Shown: positions 38,428-51,030 of the stretch, piece by piece
Position numbering within the stretch: the stretch's first letter is position 1
Layout: each line of letters starts with the position of its first letter
Assembly (NCBI GenBank): GCA_964247055.1
Contig: OZ176058.1
Location: 930,001-994,000 of the forward strand
Source of the DNA: Paragordius varius
Lineage: Eukaryota > Nematomorpha
Length of the DNA stretch: 64,000 bases
Reading direction: 5' to 3'
Notes under the pieces: model-generated
What the model was told of the DNA's origin: nothing
Database searches by the model: none
The model's input: the letters and a program-made list of their open reading frames with translations, nothing else
Translations under genes and position numbers: made by a program

Positions 38428-38647
38428 CAGTGATGTATCCTTTATTTTATCAAAAATTTATTTTTTTGTTAAATGGGTATAGATATTTGGTAAAGAATGG
38501 AAAAACAAGAGCTCTATAATAATTTTTATACTTTTTTGATAAATATGATATTGTTTATAGCATAGAGCTCTTGTTTCCACTCTTTAATGAATATTTATAC
38601 CCGTTTAACGAAAATAAATTTTTGATAAAATAAAGGATACATGACTG
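38428..38647. mobile_element. Palindromic MITE C, TA target, right copy
   Basis: The ends cagtgatgtatcc and ggatacatgactg are each next to TA. The two arms contain gagctct and complementary blocks separated by an AT-rich centre. It occupies the same site as 8,244-8,466. Confidence 0.8.
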
Positions 38648-38750
38648 TATTTGAAATAACGATTCTGAGGGTTTTTGAAAAACTCACAGGTATTAAAGAT
38701 CAAAATTGCACTTTGGCAAATCTGAATAAAACTTGTTCATATGCCATATT

Positions 38751-38757
<7 letters not shown>

Positions 38758-38823
<66 letters not shown>
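38758..38823. repeat. (TA)n microsatellite, longest in the window
   Basis: This is about 66 bp of pure TA repeat inside S2-I, the counterpart of 8,089-8,151. Confidence 0.95.
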
Positions 38824-38828
<5 letters not shown>

Positions 38829-40171
38829 GTATCTGTGAAAGGTTTACCCAATAATTAGACGTGCTCAAAAAATGAAATTTTTTGATGATGAATTAAACGC
38901 AAGCCTAAAATCATTACTACAAACGAGCCAATAAATATATTTTAAATACTTTTCCATACATTTTAGCAAGAAAAAATCTATCGACTCAGTTTTTTTAATT
39001 TATGGAGTTTTATGTTCAAAAGCCGGGATCAATAAAATTGCGGAATACACAATATTTTTATTATAAAATACCTACAAACCTCCTATAATATAATCTATTT
39101 TTATAGAGGGTGTTTAATTGCTGTTAAAATAAAAATTATAAAGACAAAGAAAAAAATTTAAGGACAAATATTTCAAAAGACAGCTATACTTTAAACAATC
39201 TTTTCTTATTAAAATTCCCACAATAAAAATAAAACAATGATTTTCATACCTATTTGATATTATTAAAATCTTTATATTATTATTTAAAGATGTATGGACA
39301 ATTTAAATTTTTATATTTTTTATGTATAGAACGCGATAAAAATAATTGGGTTAGACCCAAGCAGATGATGTGATGGATGATTAGATAAGGTCATTTAGAT
39401 ATTTGTCAATAAAATGATGGATGAATATTCAGATATGTTTTTTAAATGATTTTATAAATAAAAATAATGTAAAATTTTATTAAATATTTAATAGTCATGA
39501 ATTGAAATAAATCTTTTAAGCTAAAAGTGTATAAAAACCATTAAATACAGTGTATATGAGTGTCTTATGCATCTCATATTCTATGGTTAATTTTTGGTCA
39601 ATTTACTAATCTTTTTAAGTAAATCAGACAGCTATACTCCTTCAAAACCCATCACTTTAAATACCTGAATTATAAATTACCAACTTAACACGATAAGTTA
39701 TATCTAAAATTTAAATTTCAGTCTTTTCTTACTGTAAGTCTTCATATATAGATGGCGGGTTTAATCTTCATATAATAATATATTATTAAAAATATTTATA
39801 CACTTTATTTAATGTGTTAGTAATTTTCAATAGATTATAATTTTGTTTTAAAATATATTTTCTTTTTAAAGAACCAATAATATTACATGTTTAATATGGC
39901 CTTGTTTGTTGCGTAGCACTTTTCTTCATATATTCTAAATTATATTAATACTAATGACGCTCTCGTTAGTATTTAAATTTTTGGCTCATATAACTCTCAA
40001 ACACTCCTTTAAATTAAAAAAAATCATAACAGTAAACATTACATTATAAAAAAATTTTCGATTTTGATCGAAAACCAGATCATTAACGAAAATATTTGTT
40101 CATTCACATATATTTTACAAATGTGGCCAGTAAATAGAGAAAATGAAATTATACAGACAAAATGTCAAATT

Positions 40172-40430
40172 ATAATAAATTAAAATTATACGGACAAAAT
40201 TTAAAAACATAAAGGCAAATTTTTTCTAAAAGATAATAGATGCTTTTTAAATCTTGATTGATTCAAATACTCATTGATTTAAATTGCAAAATATAAAATA
40301 GAGATGTTTGGAAATACAATCCATAACAATCTTAAGATTATTATTGATATATTTAATAGAATAAAGGTATACTGAAAAAAAAATTGTCCTTATATTTTTA
40401 CGTTTTGTCCGTATAATTTATATTTTACTG
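40172..40430. mobile_element. MITE family B copy
   Basis: The left end is attaaaattatacggacaaa and the right end acgttttgtccgtataattt then atattttactg. It is the inverted partner of 10,462-10,739 and of the copy near 6,480-6,770. Confidence 0.65.
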
Positions 40431-40767
40431 TAAAATATAAAAATAAACTGCAAAAGGAACCATACTTTTAATTCCTTCATATCATTTTGGGCCGCAAAAT
40501 AAAAAATAAAGATGAAATTGGTTACACTCATAATTAAATATTCCAAAATTGAAATTAAACAATATGTAGGAATATCAAGGTTTAAAATGGTTGTCTTTTT
40601 TGATTTTGTCTGTATAATTTTAATATTTAATGTTATTGCCATGAATAAATAAACGACCAATAAAAAATTATTACAAGGAATACTTTTTGATTCGGCTTAT
40701 TACCATTATGATGTATAATTTAGAAATTATATCTTCTACCGATGTAATTTTTTATTTTCCTTAATAG

Positions 40768-41715
40768 CTGACTGAATTGTTCGAGGGCGAATTTGAATTA
40801 TCAAGGGTGAATTCTAGCTGTAAATGTTATAATCACTTAAATTAACTCAAATTTGCCACTTCCCGAATAAATGGCTTAGTCTCTCTCGGCGCAATTATAT
40901 ATAAAAAATTAGTTTCAAATTTACAAGGGCTTTTACGTTTTAGGAAAGATTGTCTTAACAATATTAAGCTTCTATTTTGAAAATAAATTGGGCTAAGCTA
41001 ATTTCGAAAAAAGCTTAGGTTCGAAGAAATTATCAAACAATAAGAAAAGTAACTATTGAAACTAGCCAACAATTCTGTCAAAAACCCGATTTTCTCATAA
41101 GTGGAGGGTCAGAGTAAGGAACTAATCTAAATAAAGCTTAGTTATATACGATGCCTTTGTAAAACATTAAAAAAGTACCCTATTGAAACTGAATATGCCT
41201 ATATGTTTTTCGGCAACGGCTTTCAAACTCATAAATTTATAGGCTTTCACTATTTTAAAACGCGATTTTATACAGGGTGGGGGAAAACTGAGGGTTAAGC
41301 TAGTCATTATCGGCGTATTTAAAAATGGCTTAATAATTTTTACTTGATTGGGAATAAGCTACTCAGTTTTCTAAGCGTTACTCAAAGGTCACACTTTATA
41401 AAAACATAATAACCTAAAAAAACGCGTATCTTTCATTCCGAATGTATGAAAGAAAAAAAAATTAATTTTATAGAAATAAGCCTAGGATACCTTGATTAAA
41501 TTTGTTATTACTATATTACATTAATATATATTGTGAACGGCAAAAATATGTTTCATTTAAACCCTTATATTATTTAAATCACAAAAATATTATCTAGATA
41601 TTTAATTTAAAAACCATACAACAAATATTTTATTAATATATAAATATTAATCCACCAAAAAATTTAAAAAAAATATATAAAAAAAAACAAATTGCCAAAT
41701 TTTAGATTCAAACTA
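40768..41715 (-). repeat. Array segment S1, copy 4 (inverted, truncated)
   Basis: It begins inside the S1 MITE A (gttcgagggcgaatttgaat, compare 32,221) and ends with the block that opens this window. Roughly the first 1.5 kb of S1 is missing relative to 30.4-32.2 kb, as is the far end of the preceding S2. Confidence 0.8.
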
Positions 41716-41895
41716 TGGCCCGAAAATGTTGTATATATGAAACCTCAATATACTCGGTAGAAAATCTCTTTTATTTAAATTTTTTTTAACCCCGACAGAA
41801 ACGGATTTCGTTATATTGCTCAAATTTAACAGATTTTTGTGAATAGCCATTATGGCTACCAAATGATATACAATATATACTTTTTTAACCAATTT

Positions 41896-42160
41896 ACAAA
41901 ACTTGGAATTATACGGACAAAACAAAAATATATATAAACAAATATTTTTTCACTAGGCTATCATATCATTACAAACCTTTATTTTTCAAAAAAATATATT
42001 AAGAATTTTATAATAGAAAATTGGCTGTGTTTCCATTAAACCTAATTTTATACAGGTAAAAACAATATGTGTTTCGTTAAATAAATTCAATTTGGTATGA
42101 TTGTCTTTTAAAAAAACTCTTTGTCTTTATATTTTTTACGTTTTGTCCTATAATTCACTG
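41896..42160. mobile_element. MITE family B copy
   Basis: The left end is acaaaacttggaattatacg and the right end acgttttgtcctataattca then ctg. It is the positional partner of 33,238-33,398 and 16,365-16,631. Confidence 0.6.
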
Positions 42161-43860
42161 TAAATACTTTTTTAAACTCTCCACACTTTTCCAATCAATT
42201 GATGCATTAAGATCTCTTTAAACAAAATACATTTAATAAGCATTTATTATCGCCCATTGCAGATTGATTTTAAATTCGTATGCATCTATGTGAAAGTTTT
42301 CTTTTGATATGGCTTATTTATTTATATTTTTAATACCAACTTAAAACTTTTATATATTTTTTTATTTTCTGAAGAATACATATAAATTTTTTGGTCACAA
42401 TGTTTGCACAGTTTTTATTTTAAGATGTGGTATTTTAATAAATAGATGGTATGTATTTCACTGAATTTTATATTGATTATAAACTAAAAACAAATTGATA
42501 TCATTATATTTCTTGTTTAAATGGTTTAAAATTTTATAATGAACTTAAATAATAATTAAACAATGCCTTATAAATTATTTTTTTTTAATCTGAAAAAAAA
42601 CTCTTAATATTATCTATCCATCGCGTTTTACAACGTCTTCTTTTATTAATTTTTGGTTGATTAAAACTATTTTTTAATAAAAATGATAACATTATATTAA
42701 CATGATTTTGTCGATTCTAAATTCCAATTCACAGTTAATATTTTGTAAAATTAGATAAGCTACGATTTCCGTTTCTAATCATCTGACATTTCAAACGTTT
42801 TTAAAAACCTAGGTTAAAATATGGTTTTTTAATAAAAATCTTCTATTATTTACATTTTTCTGTATTTATCAATTTTTAATATCAAAGTTAATTTTTATAT
42901 ATTCAACCATAATATACAAGTTTTGCATAAGGTAAAAAAAATAAAATGGCTTAAAAAGGATTATTCTATAATTTTACATTTTTAAAAAAATGTATCTTAG
43001 GCCAAAGGTTAAGAAAGCATAATTTTATATTTGGCCCAATTCTAGAATATTTTTATGATATTTAAATTGATCAGCTATAAATTTACCCCATAAAATCATG
43101 AAGTGTAGATAAATTAAATATTTACTTTTTATTTTTTTCAACGTTTTGTGTTTTTATATTATTTTTTGATTTTAATATTTTATGCAGTAACTTTATCAAA
43201 TTAATTCTTTAATTATTACCATTAATTATTGAAATTACACAGACAAAAACTATAAAATCATTATTTAACCTAATTTTTCTAATATAAATTATTTATCATA
43301 ATTGTAAATTAAATATTGATTAGAAATTCTATACATAATTAAATTTTAGTTTAAAGTTTTCCATATTATATATGAAAATGTGGCTAAGAGCTAAATTATC
43401 TATCTGTATTGAGTCCCTTGAGACAATTAAATATTTTTTTAGCCCTTCAAATTTTTTGTTAATTAAAGGTCATGTTAAGGTCAAATAAATTCCGATACGT
43501 CTGATCATGATATCTCAAAAATATTTTGAGTGTAATTTTAATAATTTTTTCTTTTTTATTTATCTTGAATAACATTTTTAATATACCGTTGATCTCCCTT
43601 CTTATCAATTTGGTGTTGCATATTAAAATATAAATACTATACCATACCATTTGATATTTTTTAATGATATAATTATTAAATTTTATTTAAGCTTATCAAA
43701 TATTAATTTATACATATATTTGTCATTAGTTTAATCGAGAAAGCAGATATTTTTATAATTTGCTGACCTAAAAAAGTTATATGACAAATTATAATAAAAA
43801 TGATAAAACTATCTGATGATTATATATAAATATTCAAAGTTAAATTGTCACAGATATTTA

Positions 43861-44094
43861 CAGTAAAACTTGAAAAGAAATTTTATGAACACGTAAAAAT
43901 ATAAAGATATAATTTTTTTACAAAACCATAAAAACTATGCTTTTTCTATCATAAATCGCCCATTGTTTTGAACTGTTAAGCATCAGTAAATATTCAATTA
44001 TATATATTATTTATTGTATTAAGGTTTAAAAAAGTATTTTCATCTGATTATATTTTTACATTTTGTTTGTATTTTAATATTTATTGTAATTATA
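43861..44094. mobile_element. MITE family B copy, eroded
   Basis: It starts cagtaaaacttgaaaagaaa and ends tgtttgtattttaatattta. It belongs to the variant also seen at 13,255, 23,223 and 37,690. Confidence 0.5.
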
Positions 44095-44350
44095 ATAAAT
44101 AGATGGCTTGTTTAAATCATGTTTATCCTGAAAATATAATTTATAAAATATGACTCATAAAATGGTTAAATTAAATGTGTTAAATACTTTGCAATAATTT
44201 ACAATACGAATTGTTTGCCTTAGCTTTTTGATTAAAATATTAAGAGTTAACTTATATTATAACACTTCACATCGGCTTCTCACAATTTGCCTATCTCTCA
44301 GTAATATATGTTTTAATTTTTGGTTGATTTAACTAAAAATAAAAAATTTA

Positions 44351-44640
44351 CAGTAAAAACTGAAATTATACGGACAAAACGCACAATTAAAACACAGAAA
44401 TCTTTTTTTCAAAAGACAACCATACTTTTTTAAACCCTAATTTATGCTATTCAAAACATTAAAACAATCGTAAAATATTAATTAATTGTGTTAACAATAC
44501 TTATCTCTATTTTATATTTGATGTTTAAAACAATGAGTTATATTTTAAAAAATTAAGGTTTGAAAAAGTCAAGGCTGTCTTTTAAAAAATATATTTGTCT
44601 TTATTTTACGTTTTGACTGTATAATATCAATTTCTACTGT
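44351..44640. mobile_element. MITE family B, well preserved
   Basis: It starts cagtaaaaactgaaattata and ends actgtataatatcaatttct then actg. It is the positional partner of 12,689-12,972. Confidence 0.75.
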
Positions 44641-44879
44641 TAGTAGAAAAATCTATATTTTTTGATTTTTAAAACAAATATATCTTTTTGAGATAAAATT
44701 GGGGATCAAAAAATATTTTTTTTTTGAATGATTCATAATTCGATAATTAAATTGTGAATGCGGTTGTAGAATATTTTTTTTCCAATCGAAAACGGTCGCA
44801 CCTTGTACATTATAGAATGCGTCAACTAAATGCAATTATTATAAGAATTTACGATGAGGGTCTTTTAATAATTCAAAGG

Positions 44880-45256
44880 TAGGGTTGTGCTGACCAGGTC
44901 AATGAATATTTATTTTTTGACCTGGGTCATTTAAAAAACAGCTGTTTTTTGATCAATTGCTAGTAATTTTTTTAAATATACAGTATTAAAAGCTATGTTT
45001 TTGAAGATTTATAAGTCCACAAACATGTGGTAATATTTATTTGAAAACAAATTCTTGATTAAATTTGATTAATATTTTTTAATAATAAATACATAAAAAC
45101 GTATAATATAAAAGAAAAAAACATGACATTAATAGTGAAACGCAAGTTACAGCTTTATTTTCACGATCTCCAATATCGCATGACATTTACTTCAGTAGTG
45201 GTCATGACCATGGTCTGAGCGGACTTTTTTGAATAAGCAGTCAAATGCACAATCTT
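44880..45256. mobile_element. TAGGGTTG-ended non-autonomous element (hAT-like), right copy
   Basis: It starts tagggttgtgctgaccaggt and ends near gcagtcaaatgcacaatc, the complement of the 12,088 end. It contains ggtcatgaccatggtc. It lies at the same site as the left copy, so its insertion predates the inversion-duplication. Confidence 0.55.
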
Positions 45257-46687
45257 TTCACAGATATTATATATAGAAAATCCACTTTGGCAAATCTGAA
45301 TTAAACATTTTCTTATGCGATAAAAGATTATAATTTTCATATATATCTATGAAAGGGACACCCAATTAGTCCCGCTCACAAAATGGAATTTTTAATAATG
45401 ACTAAAGCGCAAGCCTATTATCAATACTACAAACGATTCAATAAATATATTTTAAATACTTTTCCATACATTTCGTAGCAGGAAAAAATCTATAGTAGTT
45501 TTTTTAGTAGGTTTTTATGTTCAAAAGCCGGGATCAATAGCCAAAATTTCGGAAATGTATATCACACAATATTTTATTATAAAATACCTAAAAAGCCTCC
45601 TGTAATATAATCTATTTTTATAGAGGGTGCTTAATTGCTGTTAAAATAAAAATTATAGGCAAACAAAAAAATTTAAAACCAAATATTTCAAAAGAAACTA
45701 TACTTTAAATTTACTATTCTTTCCCAAATTTTACCCACAATAAAATTAAACAATGATTTTCATACCTATTATACATTATTAAAATTTTTGTGATTTTATT
45801 TAAACATGTCTGAATTTAAGTTTTTATATTTTCTACGTGTAGAATGCGATTTAAAAATAATTGAGTTCCCAAGCAGATGATGTGATGGATGAATAGTAAT
45901 AAGGTTATTAGAAATTTGTGAATGATAGATGAATATGTCAGATTTGTTTTTTAAATGATTTCATAAACAAAAATAATTAAAAATTTTATTAAATATTTAA
46001 AAGTCATGGATTGAAATAAATATTTCAAGCGAAAGTATAAAACCCATTAAATACAGTGTATATGGTTTTTTTATACACCTCATATTCTAATGTTAATTTT
46101 TGGTCCATTTACCAATCTTTTTAAATGAATAAGACAGCTATACTCCTTAAAACATATTAATTTAAATATATTACCTGAATTATTATTTTGTTTCTACTTA
46201 ACACGATATGTTATCTAAAAATTTAAAAATTGAAGTTTCAGTCTTGTTTTTACTGTAATGTTTCATATATAGATGGCTGTTTAATGTTTAAGATATTATA
46301 CCTCTATTATTATTTTTAATGAGTACGCTTTCTTTTATATGTTAAGAATTATACATAGATATTTAATTATAATTGTTTTAAAATATATTTTCTTTTTAAA
46401 GAACTAATAATATTACATGTTTAATATGGCGCTGTGTATTGCGTAGCACCTTTCTTCATATATTCTAAATTATACGAATACTAATGCCGCTCTCGTTAGT
46501 ATTTAAAATTTTTGGCTAATATAACTCTCAAACACTCCTTAAAATTAAAAAATTCTTAACAGTAAACATTACATTATAAAAACATTTTTTCCATTTTGAT
46601 CGAAAACCAGATTTTAAAATATTTGTTGATTCACATATATTTTGCAAATGTGGCCCGTAGAAATTATACAGACTAAATGTCAAATTA

Positions 46688-46973
46688 CAGTAAAAATTTG
46701 AAATTATACGGACAAAATGTAAATTTTAAAAGAATATTTTTGTCCAAAAGACATCGGATGCTTTTTAAATCTTGATTGAATTAAATAAAATTCATTGTTT
46801 TAAAGTGCAAAATATAAAATGGAGATGTTTGGAAATACAATCCGTAACATTCTTAAGATTATTTTTGCATGTATTTAATAGAATAAATTAAAGGATAAAC
46901 TGTATAATTGTCTTTTGAAAAAAAATTGTCTTTATATTTTTACTTTTTGTCCGTATAATTTCAATTTTTACTG
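46688..46973. mobile_element. MITE family B, well preserved
   Basis: It starts cagtaaaaatttgaaattat and ends tccgtataatttcaattttt then actg. The ends are close to perfect inverted repeats. Confidence 0.75.
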
Positions 46974-47584
46974 TAAAATATAAAAATAATTTGCAAAAGA
47001 TTATACTTTTGATTCTTTAATATTTTTTGGGCCATTGAATAAAAAATAGAGGTATTTGTAACATTCTCAATTAAATATTTTATAATTGATATTATACAGT
47101 TTATGTAGGAATATCAAGGTTTAAAAAAATGTTTGTTGTTTTAATTTTTTCATATAATTTTAATATTTAATGTTATTAACGGGAATAAATAATAAACCAC
47201 CAATAAATTAGTACAAGGAATACTTTTTGATTAAGCTTATTCTTTTACCATTATGACGTATAATTTAGAAATTATATCTTCTACGGATGTAATGATTTAT
47301 TTCTTATATAATGTCAATTTATATAATTTTTTGTAAAAATGTGGGTTTTCTTATAATTAAAACATACATAATCAGCCTGGGCTAACAATCATTTATAAAT
47401 TTTCGGAAATAATATATCATTTAAATAAAATATGTGACTTATGAAAAAATGAAAAATCTTATACATGGCATCTTACAAGCAATACCTGTTAGCCAATTAT
47501 TCTTTCTATATATAACTACTATTTCGCTTGTCTTAATATATAACTATACAAATTAAATGTGTATGGCCCATATGCATGGTTCAT

Positions 47585-47912
47585 ATTACCATTTACAATT
47601 AAAATTCACCCTTGAATTCAAATTTACCGTTGAACAATTCGATTTCACCCTATATAAAAATTATGTGGTTTCGGGCTAATATAACCCATCAATAAGATGT
47701 TATTTGTTTATAAGTATATTATTTTTTCAGTATTATATTAATATTAAACAAAATTATCTTTTTAAAAAATTTTAAATATGAAGTTTATTATATTGAAATA
47801 GTTTATTTTAGGGTAATTTGAATTCTTCAAGGGTAAATTTAAATTTCTCAAGGGCATAATTGACGAGGGGGAGTTAATATAATTAAGTGTGAACTTGAGC
47901 TGTAAATGGTAT
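47585..47912. mobile_element. MITE family A, longest copy
   Basis: It starts ttaccatttacaattaaaat and ends gaacttgagctgtaaatggt. The right arm contains extra copies of the caagggtaaatttaaattt unit, which accounts for its greater length. Confidence 0.65.
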
Positions 47913-48869
47913 GATTAATTATCAATAGTGCTATGTCAATGATATTGTGATAATTATAATTACAATTAATAATATTATAACCAAATGTAAAATAACAAAT
48001 AATTATTTTATCAAGACAGTCATACTTTTTTATACCTAAAATTTTCTGCATGAATATTACTTTTGAAAAAAATTAAGTATATAACAATTTACATTAATTT
48101 TCAACCAAAAAACCAAATTTATATTAAGAAACAATCAAAAACATATTGTTGTCTTTTAAAAATTGTAATTGTTTTTTAGTTTTACGCTTAATTTATATTT
48201 AACATACTGATGTTACATCACTCTCCCTCTAAGTTGAGTCTATCAAGGAAACCTAAGGCTTTCGTAAAGTGATTTGTGTATAGGACCTCTTCCTCTCAAG
48301 CTTAAGAATTTCATAGGTATAAAGCCTGATTACCATGTTTATATGAACTCTATAGTCGTTTAGAAAAGTTTTACCAAGAGTAAATTTGTTTGGGAATTAT
48401 ACAGACAAAAACATGATATGTATTTAAAAGGCATTCATATATGTTTTAAACCATGATTTTTGAAACATAAGTAATCGTTGTGTGTTACAAAATAAGGAAT
48501 AGAAAGTAAATTTTTAGATTAATTATAAATATCAAAATTCTAATTAGATAGTTTATGTGGGAAATATCAAAATTTAATTAAGTATGGTTGTCTTTATATT
48601 GTTCATTTAATTTTTACTTTTTCTTTGTACAATTTTTTCTGTAATGATTGGCAATTGATGATGATGAGACAATTGTTATTTTGCCGAGGAAAAACCTCGG
48701 GATCATGCTACTCTAATTTGTATCGTAACTAATCAAATATTTTCAATTTTTTTTTCGATCTTGAAGGGGTTTAAGATAAAAAATCACTTATATTTTTTTT
48801 ATTAGCCCGAAAACACTTTAATTTTAAAGTGTATTAGAATATTCGAGGGATTAGAATTGTAATTGGTAT

Positions 48870-49250
48870 ATATATATATATGATAAATGTTTAGTCAAAT
48901 AATATGCTAAACAGACTAAAAACTACATACTCTAAAGTATACGACTTATATTTCCCATTTTAATGTTTTAAATTAAATTATTAAATGGAGTAAAACATGA
49001 GCAATTTACATCTCTCGCAATAGATGTTGTAATTAAAAAAACATTTTTTTATTTGAGGAAGCCTTGGAAAAATTTAGGTTTTTTTAAAATAAACCAATCA
49101 AAGCCAGCATTTGCTATAGGAATAATAGTACACTAAAATTAATAAATTATATAATATTAAATATACAATAATCCTAATTTAGTGAGTGTGACCAATTTAC
49201 AGTACTATTTATTATATTAAAACACAAAATGATATTTCAAATATGATTTT
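48870..49250 (+). repeat. Array segment S4, copy 2; right boundary of the array
   Basis: It matches 29,880-30,240 in the same orientation (acatctctcgcaatagatgt, aaccaatcaaagccagcatt). Beyond about 49,250 no array sequence is recognised. The 220 bp between S2 and S4 contain an eroded MITE A end (near 48,840) and nothing else that I can name. Confidence 0.6.
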
Positions 49251-49546
49251 TGTTTACTTATTTTCGATTGCGCCGAACATAGTCGAGTCACTTTTTTGAT
49301 TTAGGCCCTCTTTTTGCCCGCTCCCCCCGTAAAATGCCATTTTTTTCAAAAAAAACAAAGTCCACAAAAATATTTTTTTGCCCATGGTATGAGACTGAAA
49401 TTCGAGAAAGATTTTTCGTATTGCCTGTTAAAAGGCAAAAAATTTTAGTAAAGCGTTTCTTTGATGATAGCTGCTGAGTAAGGAGTATCTATCATATGTA
49501 TAGCTTGTTAAAAGATATATGGATATTAAAACATTATATATGGTAA
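49251..49546. other. Unassigned sequence beyond the array
   Basis: It is somewhat less AT-rich and includes cgctccccccgtaaaatgcc (49,320). No coding frame, RNA gene or known repeat recognised. Confidence 0.4.
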
Positions 49547-49692
49547 TCTATATATTTATAAAAATGGAAAATGCTGGCCTTGTGATCTACAGGAAAAACG
49601 GTAGACCCATTCAAATCCAAACTTCGAACCCCCACCCCCCAGAAGTCCGAAGGACTTCCTCGGGCTGCGTAGCAGCACGAGATTCACGCTAG
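49547..49692 (+). mobile_element. Mini-Helitron (non-autonomous)
   Basis: It starts with TC in tctatatatttataaaaatg, a very common Helitron 5' terminus. It ends in CTAG (cacgctag) about 10 nt after a strong hairpin (ctcgggctgcgtagcagcac, then gag). It lies between a 5' A and a 3' T, the canonical Helitron target. A second hairpin (gaagtccgaaggacttc) sits just before. At 146 bp it is near the lower size limit. No coding capacity. Confidence 0.6.
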
Positions 49693-50340
49693 TTTTTAAT
49701 ATTTTTCGTTTCTTACCTCAATATTTTCTGGTTTGTGAGAATGATGGATTGTAAAATGTCTTTCAATATTGTATTATAATGTCCTTACATATGAGGCTAT
49801 TTAAATTTTTATTTAAAACGACAAAGAATTTTCCTCCCATTCTCTTTTTAAAAGGAGCGATTTTCATCGGATAATTTACGTTTTTCAGCATTAGATGTCA
49901 TCCTTTGAATTTATGTTCAAATATTATGTAAATTTCAAAAAAAGGAAAATAATTTGAATTATGCTATTAAAAAAATAGGTCGAAATTTAATGATGTTGAT
50001 TTGAAAATATTTATGGGAATGAGTTATAAATGATGCAGGGTAGCAATGAGAATATGTGTATGCAAGTTTGGATGAAATTGCTTAAATACAATAAAGCAGT
50101 GCAATAATTTTAAAATAAAAAAATAAAATAGAATGCAGAAACAAAAACAACGTGTTCCATAATGATTTTAACGTAGGGAAATTTGTCTACATTTTAAATT
50201 GGGCAAAAATTAAACTACCAAAATTAAATCCAAATAAAATAAATTAATACTGAAATAAGCGAAAATCCGATTATGTGTATTTTAAAATTTCATCAATAAA
50301 AAAAATATTTTAGTATCAATATGGTCATAGGGCAATTTTA
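49693..50340. other. Intergenic, nothing recognised
   Basis: AT-rich sequence downstream of the EHBP1-like gene, without exon-like stretches or clear repeats. Confidence 0.4.
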
Positions 50341-50648
50341 AAGCACTCTTAGGGCCGCATGCGGCCCGCGGGCTGCGGTTTGAGTATCACTGGTCTATAG
50401 TATCGAATTGCAATAATTTTACCATATCCATGTATTTTTATCTTTTTACACATTGATATTATTTAATAAGCAAAGCATTATTATATTTATACTGTTTATT
50501 TTCTTTTTGATATGAAAATTAGCACATCTATATGTTAATATTATAAATTAATTTGTTACCAATGTCTTGATATATATAAATAAAAAGTGGCTCTTTGGAA
50601 TTTTGAGGTCGAAAAGGTGGCTAAGCCATTTGTGTTGGACACTTCTGG
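50341..50648 (-). mobile_element. hAT-type element ends
   Basis: On the minus strand two hAT-style starts are visible. One at about 50,395 reads ccagtgatactcaaaccgca, followed by GC-rich gcccgcgggccgcatgcgg. The other at about 50,648 reads ccagaagtgtccaacacaaa. Both resemble the CAGxGGT-type hAT ends. Partner ends were not found, so these are fragments. The second lies against the last exon of the host gene and supplies its apparent final codons. Confidence 0.5.
50495..50500 (-). promoter_or_regulatory. Candidate polyadenylation signal
   Basis: AATAAA on the minus strand, about 120 bp downstream of the stop codon at 50,621. In DNA of this composition the hexamer is common by chance, so support is weak. 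Confidence 0.3.
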
Positions 50649-51030
50649 TTTATAGCTTTCGTTATATTACCATTGCAAATCGTTGTTAAAGGTTGTGAAG
50701 TAACGTTGGATGTGTTGTCTGTATTGCTTGCGGTTTCCTTTTTGGTTTTATTCAAGAAGCTGGAAAATATTGATCGCATACTAAATTTAGTTCCGTGCTC
50801 ATTACTATCTCTTACTTTTTCGAATTGTTCTTCCTCAAGAAGATTAGGAAGAGGGGGCTGGCTCTCAGGCTTTTCATTAGGAAATGATAAAAATTTCCTT
50901 TCCTTCTTGAGTTGTTTCTCATAATTCAATGTTATACATTCTTTAGAAGCAGTTGAGGGGAGCGTAGTCTTGGACTCTTGAACTGTGATTACTTTTTCTT
51001 CGGGGACTTGGGTGGGTGGCCACGATGTGT
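50621..51030 (-). CDS. Exon 10 (repeat copy 5, terminal)
   Basis: The acceptor is ccgaatag before acacatcg. The frame continues past the donor-like GGTAATAT at 50,670 into GNITKAINQKCPTQMA and a TAG stop at 50,621-50,623. One codon (a Glu) is missing relative to other copies but the frame is kept. The last few codons come from a hAT end. If the donor at 50,670 is used, the gene continues further left, but I found no further exon. Confidence 0.6.

Larger units (their letters stand above)
38385..40745 (-). repeat. Array segment S2, type I, right arm
   Basis: This is the inverted counterpart of 6,210-8,480 plus the block before the foldback element. It contains palindromic MITE C and a long AT tract at matching positions. 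Its far end is cut off near 40,745, about 300 bp short of the MITE A landmark, and is joined directly to S1. Confidence 0.8.
41720..44345 (+). repeat. Array segment S3, copy 4
   Basis: It runs from cccgacagaaacggatttcg (41,791) through catcgcgttttacaacgtct (42,621) and atgatatctcaaaaatattt (43,506) to acacttcacatcggcttctc (44,260). It is shorter than the other copies and lacks the Penelope-like insertion and part of the middle. No gene seen. Confidence 0.75.
44640..48650 (-). repeat. Array segment S2, type II, right arm
   Basis: This is the inverted counterpart of 8,905-12,690, including the TAGGGTTG element, the catcacatcatctgcttggg-type block near 45,880, the MITE A at 47,585-47,912, and ataaagcctgattaccatgt near 48,319. 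It retains the intact TTA target site (near 47,262) that is filled by the foldback element in the left arm. Confidence 0.8.

Noticed and set aside
1-49250. Polinton or other large virus-like element as the source of the long inverted arms
   Set aside because: No capsid, polymerase, integrase or ATPase signature was seen in any copy, and the arms consist of MITEs and anonymous AT-rich DNA.
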